From: Pseudomonas chlororaphis
GTDB lineage: Bacteria; Pseudomonadota; Gammaproteobacteria; Pseudomonadales; Pseudomonadaceae
Length of the DNA: 64,000 bases
Assembly: GCF_001921865.1 (NCBI RefSeq)
Contig: NZ_MSCT01000018.1
Span: forward strand, 62,001 to 126,000
Direction of reading: 5' to 3'
Part shown: positions 59,878 to 64,000 of the stretch, piece by piece
Numbering within the stretch: the stretch's first letter is position 1
Layout: each line of letters opens with the position of its first letter
Made by a program: the position numbers and the translations under genes
The notes under the pieces: generated by a model
Databases searched by the model: none
Told to the model about the DNA's origin: nothing
What the model saw: the letters and a program-made list of their open reading frames with translations, nothing else

Positions 59878-61301
59878 CTTGCCATGGGCCGCCAGAATCG
59901 CTGGCAAGCCAGAGCGGCCAGCAGTGCCGTGGCGATCAACCCCGCGGCCACGGCGAAGGTGACCTGCATCCCGCCGGCCACCGCTTCGGCGCTCGCCGTG
60001 GCCAGGTCGCCGGTCGTCGCGGCGAACACCGCGCCCATCAGCGAGGCGCCGGAGATCAGCCCGAGGTTGCGCGACAGGTTGAGCATGCCGGAGATCACCC
60101 CGCGCTGGGCCGCCCCCACGTCGCTCATCACCGCGGTGTTGTTGGCGGTCTGGAACGTCGCGTAGCCCAGGGTGGTGACGACGATGGACGCCAGGTAAGC
60201 GCCCAGGCCCAAGCCTGTCGGCAGCAGCGCCAGCGACAGGCAGCCGACGAGCATGGCGCCGAGGCCGGCGAGGATCATCGGCCGCGCGCCAAGACGATCG
60301 GCGACGCGCCCGGCCGGCACCCCGGTCAGCGCCGAGACACAAGGCCCGAGCGACATCGCCAGGCCCACCGCCAAGGCGCTCAGCCCCAGGCCGTGGGCCA
60401 GGTAAAAGGGCCCGACCACGAACGTCACCATGATCACCGTCGACACCAGCGCGCTGGTGGCCAGGCTGGTGCTCAAGGCCCCATCGCGAAACAGCGCCAG
60501 GCGAATCAGCGGCGCGGCCACCCGCCCCTCCACCCGGACGAACAAACCGACGCCCACCAGCGCCGCCAGCAGCAACCCGCAATTGAGCAGGCCGAAATGC
60601 CCACGGCCCAGGGTCATGGCCAGCCCGTAGGCCAGCAGGCTGAGAACCAGCAATACGGTGCCCAGCGGATCGAACGCGCCGCGCACCCAGGACAGCGCCT
60701 GTCGATCGCCCGGCACATACCGGTAGCCCAGCGCCCAGGCCAACCCGCCCAGCGGCACGCAGACCAGGAACATGGCCTGCCAGCCGAACCCGGCGATCAG
60801 CACCCCGCCCAGCGACGGGCCGAGGGCCGTGCCCACCGCCGACAAGGTGCCCAGCAAGCCCATGGCGCTACCGGTGCGGGCCTGGCTCACCGTCTCGCCG
60901 ACCAGCGCCAGGGTCAGCGCCATCATGATCGCCGCGCCACCGCCCTGCAGCGCCCGCGCGGCAATCAGCGTGCCCAGGGTCGGGGCCAGGGCGCAGAGCA
61001 GCGAGGCCAGGGTGAACAGCGCCAGGCCGGCCAGCAACAGGCGCCGGCGCCCCAACAGATCGCCGAGGCGGCCGACGCTGACAATCAGCGCGGTAATCGT
61101 CAGCAGGTAGGCCAGGACCACCCACTGCACCTGCTGGAAGCTCGCGCCGAACGCCAGCACCAGGGTCGGCAGGCCGACATTGGCGATGCTGGTGCCCAGC
61201 GACGCCAGCAGCATCGACAGCGCCAGGCTGGCCAGCGCTCCGCCCTGGGACAGCGACCGTGGAGCGGTTTCGGGGGATGGGGCATTGTCGCTGATGTTCA
61301 C
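59868..61301 (-). CDS. MFS drug/proton antiporter, DHA2 (14-helix) type
   Basis: About 477 residues. GTG 61301 (VNISDNAPSP) follows gaggaaa at a proper distance; a longer ATG upstream has a poor leader. About 14 helices are visible. SVGRLGDLLGRRRLLLAGL is the motif-A loop, and VGLPTLVLAFGASFQQVQW the helix-1 region of DHA2 pumps. It probably exports drugs or toxic compounds. Divergent from a LysR gene. Confidence 0.88.
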   Translation of the reverse strand: MNISDNAPSPETAPRSLSQGGALASLALSMLLASLGTSIANVGLPTLVLAFGASFQQVQWVVLAYLLTITALIVSVGRLGDLLGRRRLLLAGLALFTLASLLCALAPTLGTLIAARALQGGGAAIMMALTLALVGETVSQARTGSAMGLLGTLSAVGTALGPSLGGVLIAGFGWQAMFLVCVPLGGLAWALGYRYVPGDRQALSWVRGAFDPLGTVLLVLSLLAYGLAMTLGRGHFGLLNCGLLLAALVGVGLFVRVEGRVAAPLIRLALFRDGALSTSLATSALVSTVIMVTFVVGPFYLAHGLGLSALAVGLAMSLGPCVSALTGVPAGRVADRLGARPMILAGLGAMLVGCLSLALLPTGLGLGAYLASIVVTTLGYATFQTANNTAVMSDVGAAQRGVISGMLNLSRNLGLISGASLMGAVFAATTGDLATASAEAVAGGMQVTFAVAAGLIATALLAALACQRFWRPMASPL

Positions 61302-61445
61302 TGGGGATTTCCTCGCAGCCGGCGCGATATGGCGCTGTCGCCAATCTAGCGCGCGACATAACATGGCGGAAGGCGCAGCATTTGCAGGTTATTCATGCGC
61401 CTGACGCCATCTCAATGTCCTCTCATTTCATTCGGGGCCGCCGCC

Positions 61446-62336
61446 ATGTCCATACCCGACCTCAATTTGCTGGTCACCCTCGATGTGCTGCTCGCCGAAG
61501 GCAGTGTGGCGCGCGCCGCGCAACGCCTGCGGCTGAGCCCCTCGGCGATGAGCCGGGCCCTGGCGCGCCTGCGGGAAACCACCGGCGACCCGTTGCTGGT
61601 GCGCGCCGGCCGCGGCCTGGTGCCGACGCCGCGCGCCCTGGAGTTGCGCGAGCGGGTCGGCCCTCTGGTGCGGGACGCCGAAGCCATGCTGCGCCCCGCC
61701 GAACGGCTCGACCTGCGGCACCTGGTTCGCACCTTCGCCTTGCGCGGCAGCGACGGCTTCGTCGAGAACTTCGGCCCCGCGCTGGTCGCCCGCCTGCGCG
61801 CCGAAGCCCCCGGCGCGCGCCTGCATTTCATCCAGAAAACCAACCGCGACAGCACGCCCCTGCGCGACGGCACGGTCGACCTCGACACCGGCGTGGTGGA
61901 CCCCGGCACCAGCCCGGAAATCCATACCCGGGCGCTGTTCCGCGACCGCTTCATCGGCGTGGTGCGCCACGACCACCCGCTGGCCAGCGGCCCGATCGGC
62001 GCCGCCCGCTATGCCGCCGGCCTGCATGTGCTGGTCTCGCGCCAGGGCCACGACCGCGGGGTGGTGGACGAAGCGTTGCAGGCGCTTGGCCTGACGCGCG
62101 AGATCGCCGCCATCGTCGGCGGTTTCTGCGCCGCCCTGGCGCTGGTGCGCGCGTCCGACCTGATCGCCGCCGTGCCGGAACGCTACACCCACAACCTGCG
62201 CCACGACCTGCACAGCTTCGCCCTGCCGGTGACGACAGAGGACATCACCGTGTCCATGCTCTGGCACCCGCGGATGAACGCCGACCCGGCGCACAGATGG
62301 CTACGCGCTTGTGTCCGGGAAGTGTGCGGGCCGTGA
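61446..62336 (+). CDS. LysR-family transcriptional regulator
   Basis: A 296-residue LysR protein starting MSIPDLNLLVTLDVLLAEGS with HTH AAQRLRLSPSAMSRALARLR. Divergent from the efflux gene by 144 bp and probably controlling it. Effector unknown. Confidence 0.9.
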   Translation: MSIPDLNLLVTLDVLLAEGSVARAAQRLRLSPSAMSRALARLRETTGDPLLVRAGRGLVPTPRALELRERVGPLVRDAEAMLRPAERLDLRHLVRTFALRGSDGFVENFGPALVARLRAEAPGARLHFIQKTNRDSTPLRDGTVDLDTGVVDPGTSPEIHTRALFRDRFIGVVRHDHPLASGPIGAARYAAGLHVLVSRQGHDRGVVDEALQALGLTREIAAIVGGFCAALALVRASDLIAAVPERYTHNLRHDLHSFALPVTTEDITVSMLWHPRMNADPAHRWLRACVREVCGP

Positions 62337-62373
62337 AGAGCGTCCGCCTCGGCAGGCGCTGAGGCCCGTGCCC

Positions 62374-64000
62374 TCAGGCCTCGGGCACGACCCCGGGCAG
62401 CGCCTCGGACAGCGGCACCAGCCTCGGCTGCTCGCGCAGCGCCCGCAGGCTGGCCCGCAGCTCGGCCGGGCGCACCGGCTTGGAGAGGATGGCGATGTTG
62501 CGGTCGTGCAGCGCGGCCTGGATCTTCTCCACTTCATGCCCCGTGAGGATCAGCGCCGGCACCGCCCAACCGCGTTGCCGGCGCAGGCTGTCGATGCATT
62601 CGATACCCGTGGCGTGGTTGCCCAGGTCGTAGTCGGCGACGATCACGTCGCAGTCGCTGACCAGGTCCTGGCCGCTGGCTTCGGCCTGGACCACGCAGCC
62701 CCAGCGTTCGAGCAAGGCCGAGGTGGCCAGCAGCACGTTGCGGTCGTCCTCCACCAGGCACACCTTCAAGCCGGTCAACAGGCCGGCCTGGCGGGCCTCG
62801 TCGCGCGCGATCGGCTGCTGCTGCGGCGGCGCCGCCAGCGGCAGCGGGTACAGGCTGACCGCCGTGCCGCGGCCAAGCCGCGAACGGATTGCCACCTCCA
62901 ACCCCGTCAACTGGCACAGGCGCTTGACGATGGACAAGCCCAGGCCCACGCCTTCGACGTCCTTGTCCCGCAGCTGGCGCACCCGGTAGAACTCCTCGAA
63001 CAGGTTCGGCAGGTGTTCTTCGGCAATCCCGCGGCCCCGGTCGTAAATGACGATGGCCAGCCCCGCGCCGCGCTTGCGCACGCCGATCAGCACCGGGCGC
63101 TGCGCGGCGTACTTGAAACAGTTGGACAGCACGTTCTGGACCATGGTGGCGAGCAGCGCCGGGTCCACCCGCACCCAGTGCGCGCAGGGCCGCAGGCGCA
63201 GCTCGACCCCGGCCCAGCGCGCGGCCTCGGCGTTCTGCCGCACCTGGTCGGCCAGGAACTCGCCCAGGTGCAGGGTCTGGAAACTGGGTTGCAGGCGCCC
63301 GTTGTCCAGGGTGTAGAGGTCGAGAATCGAGCGGAACAATTGCGCGACGTTGAGCAGCGAACGGTCGATGTTGTCCACCAGGCGCCGCTCCTCGTCGCCC
63401 AGGGGCGACTCGCGCAGGCAGGCGGTGAACAGGCCGATGGAGTGGATCGGCTGGCGCAGGTCGTGGCTGGCCTGGGCGAGAAACCGCGACTTTTCCAGGT
63501 TGGCGGCAATCGCCTCCTCCGAGGCCTTGCGCGTGCGTTCCAGCAACAGATGGGCATAGATCGGAATCACCGTGCTGGTGATCAGCAGCATCAGCACCAT
63601 GAAGGGCTGCGCCTGCCACAGCGGCGTCAGGTGATAGACGATGACCAGCGCCAGCAACGCCAGCGCGGTGGCGATCGCCAGGTAGCGCGAACCGAAGCGC
63701 ATGCCGTTGCCCAGGTTGACCCAGACCATCACCGCATACAGCGGCAGCGCCGCTTCGCCGCCGATCACCAGGCCGAAACAGGTGCCGGTGTAGTCGTGGA
63801 TCATGCCCAGGACACGCCGCGCCGGATAATGCCCGGGCCAGCGCACGATGGCCTGGCGCAGGACGATCGACAGCAGCACGAACAGGCCGATATAGATCAG
63901 GATCGGCAGGTAGGTCGCGACCTGCCGCCCGGGCAGAAAACCCAGCACGCCGATATAGGCCATTGCGCAACTGGCCACGATAATGCGCAGGTTGGCCTGG
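62374..64000 (-). CDS. Hybrid sensor histidine kinase/response regulator (partial, right edge)
   Basis: The start lies beyond the window. The visible part has a membrane region of several helices (TYLPILIYIGLFVLLSIVLR and following), a His kinase dimerisation helix (FLAQASHDLRQPIHSIGLFT), an ATPase with NVLSNCFKYA (N box), DRGRGIAE and GVGLGLSIVKRL (G boxes), and a C-terminal receiver with VIVADYDLGNHATG (phospho-Asp) and LTGHE/KPVRPAE. HDLRQP is the variant of the quorum or RedS-type kinases (HisKA_3-like order differs). Signal unknown. Confidence 0.9.
   Translation of the reverse strand, partial: QANLRIIVASCAMAYIGVLGFLPGRQVATYLPILIYIGLFVLLSIVLRQAIVRWPGHYPARRVLGMIHDYTGTCFGLVIGGEAALPLYAVMVWVNLGNGMRFGSRYLAIATALALLALVIVYHLTPLWQAQPFMVLMLLITSTVIPIYAHLLLERTRKASEEAIAANLEKSRFLAQASHDLRQPIHSIGLFTACLRESPLGDEERRLVDNIDRSLLNVAQLFRSILDLYTLDNGRLQPSFQTLHLGEFLADQVRQNAEAARWAGVELRLRPCAHWVRVDPALLATMVQNVLSNCFKYAAQRPVLIGVRKRGAGLAIVIYDRGRGIAEEHLPNLFEEFYRVRQLRDKDVEGVGLGLSIVKRLCQLTGLEVAIRSRLGRGTAVSLYPLPLAAPPQQQPIARDEARQAGLLTGLKVCLVEDDRNVLLATSALLERWGCVVQAEASGQDLVSDCDVIVADYDLGNHATGIECIDSLRRQRGWAVPALILTGHEVEKIQAALHDRNIAILSKPVRPAELRASLRALREQPRLVPLSEALPGVVPEA

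Noticed and set aside
1..64000. CRISPR arrays, prophage genes, insertion-sequence transposases, rRNA genes
   Set aside because: None seen: no regular short spaced repeats, and no integrase, capsid or transposase motifs in any gene.

Overview
The window reads as chromosome of a fluorescent-group Pseudomonas. The evidence is the high GC content with strong third-position GC bias, the catBCA-benR-benABCDKE catechol/benzoate block, several 'gcgagcaagctcgctcctacag'-type REP palindromes between genes, a TonB-dependent siderophore receptor under a Fur box, and many LysR/AraC regulators. Species is not determined from the sequence.

Layout. 1-5.8 kb: the tail of an AraC-like regulator, an HSL-family esterase (minus strand), then a tightly overlapping three-gene operon for a molybdenum hydroxylase (2Fe-2S subunit, Tat-exported Mo-cofactor subunit, triheme cytochrome c) closed by a strong terminator. 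5.8-12.8 kb: a decayed colicin/S-pyocin-type immunity gene, a membrane chemoreceptor, a siderophore receptor, a GNAT acetyltransferase, a cell-wall hydrolase and a CAP-domain protein. 13-18.3 kb: a LysR/SDR/tautomerase trio, a tRNA-Glu-like sequence with a swollen anticodon loop directly followed by a gene with a HEPN RNase motif, a DUF1428 gene and two lipoproteins. 18.4-31.3 kb: the aromatic block. Benzoate enters through BenE/BenK (and perhaps the OprD-family porin), BenABC and BenD make catechol, CatA, CatB and CatC carry it down the beta-ketoadipate pathway, and BenR and CatR are the regulators, with their likely DNA sites visible.

31.3-38.4 kb: LysR regulators with an AbrB-family permease, a PH-domain protein and a type-2 ArgC, then an AT-richer LysR/VOC/alpha-beta-hydrolase group that looks acquired. 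38.4-42.4 kb: a recombination scar, queH, and a folate-independent methionine synthase cluster (flavin reductase, MesD-like, MesX/DUF1852). 42.7-47.5 kb: PhyH dioxygenase, BON protein, gamma-glutamyltransferase and two small envelope proteins. 48-53.9 kb: an unusual regulatory and envelope group: a ToxR/CadC-like membrane-tethered regulator with an overlapping small membrane partner, two small exported proteins (one a shortened paralogue of a nearby beta-barrel), an AraC regulator, a 33-residue membrane peptide, a CSS-EAL protein with a degenerate EAL site, and the beta-barrel. 53.9-64 kb: KatG, an HExxH protein, a frameshifted nucleotidyltransferase, a DUF2235 lipoprotein, a DHA2 efflux pump with its LysR, and a hybrid histidine kinase running off the right edge.

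The places most likely to hold something undescribed are the tRNA-like/HEPN pair (15.2-16.1 kb) and the ToxR-like envelope group (48-53.9 kb). All functions are read from motifs, family knowledge and context. No database search was possible.
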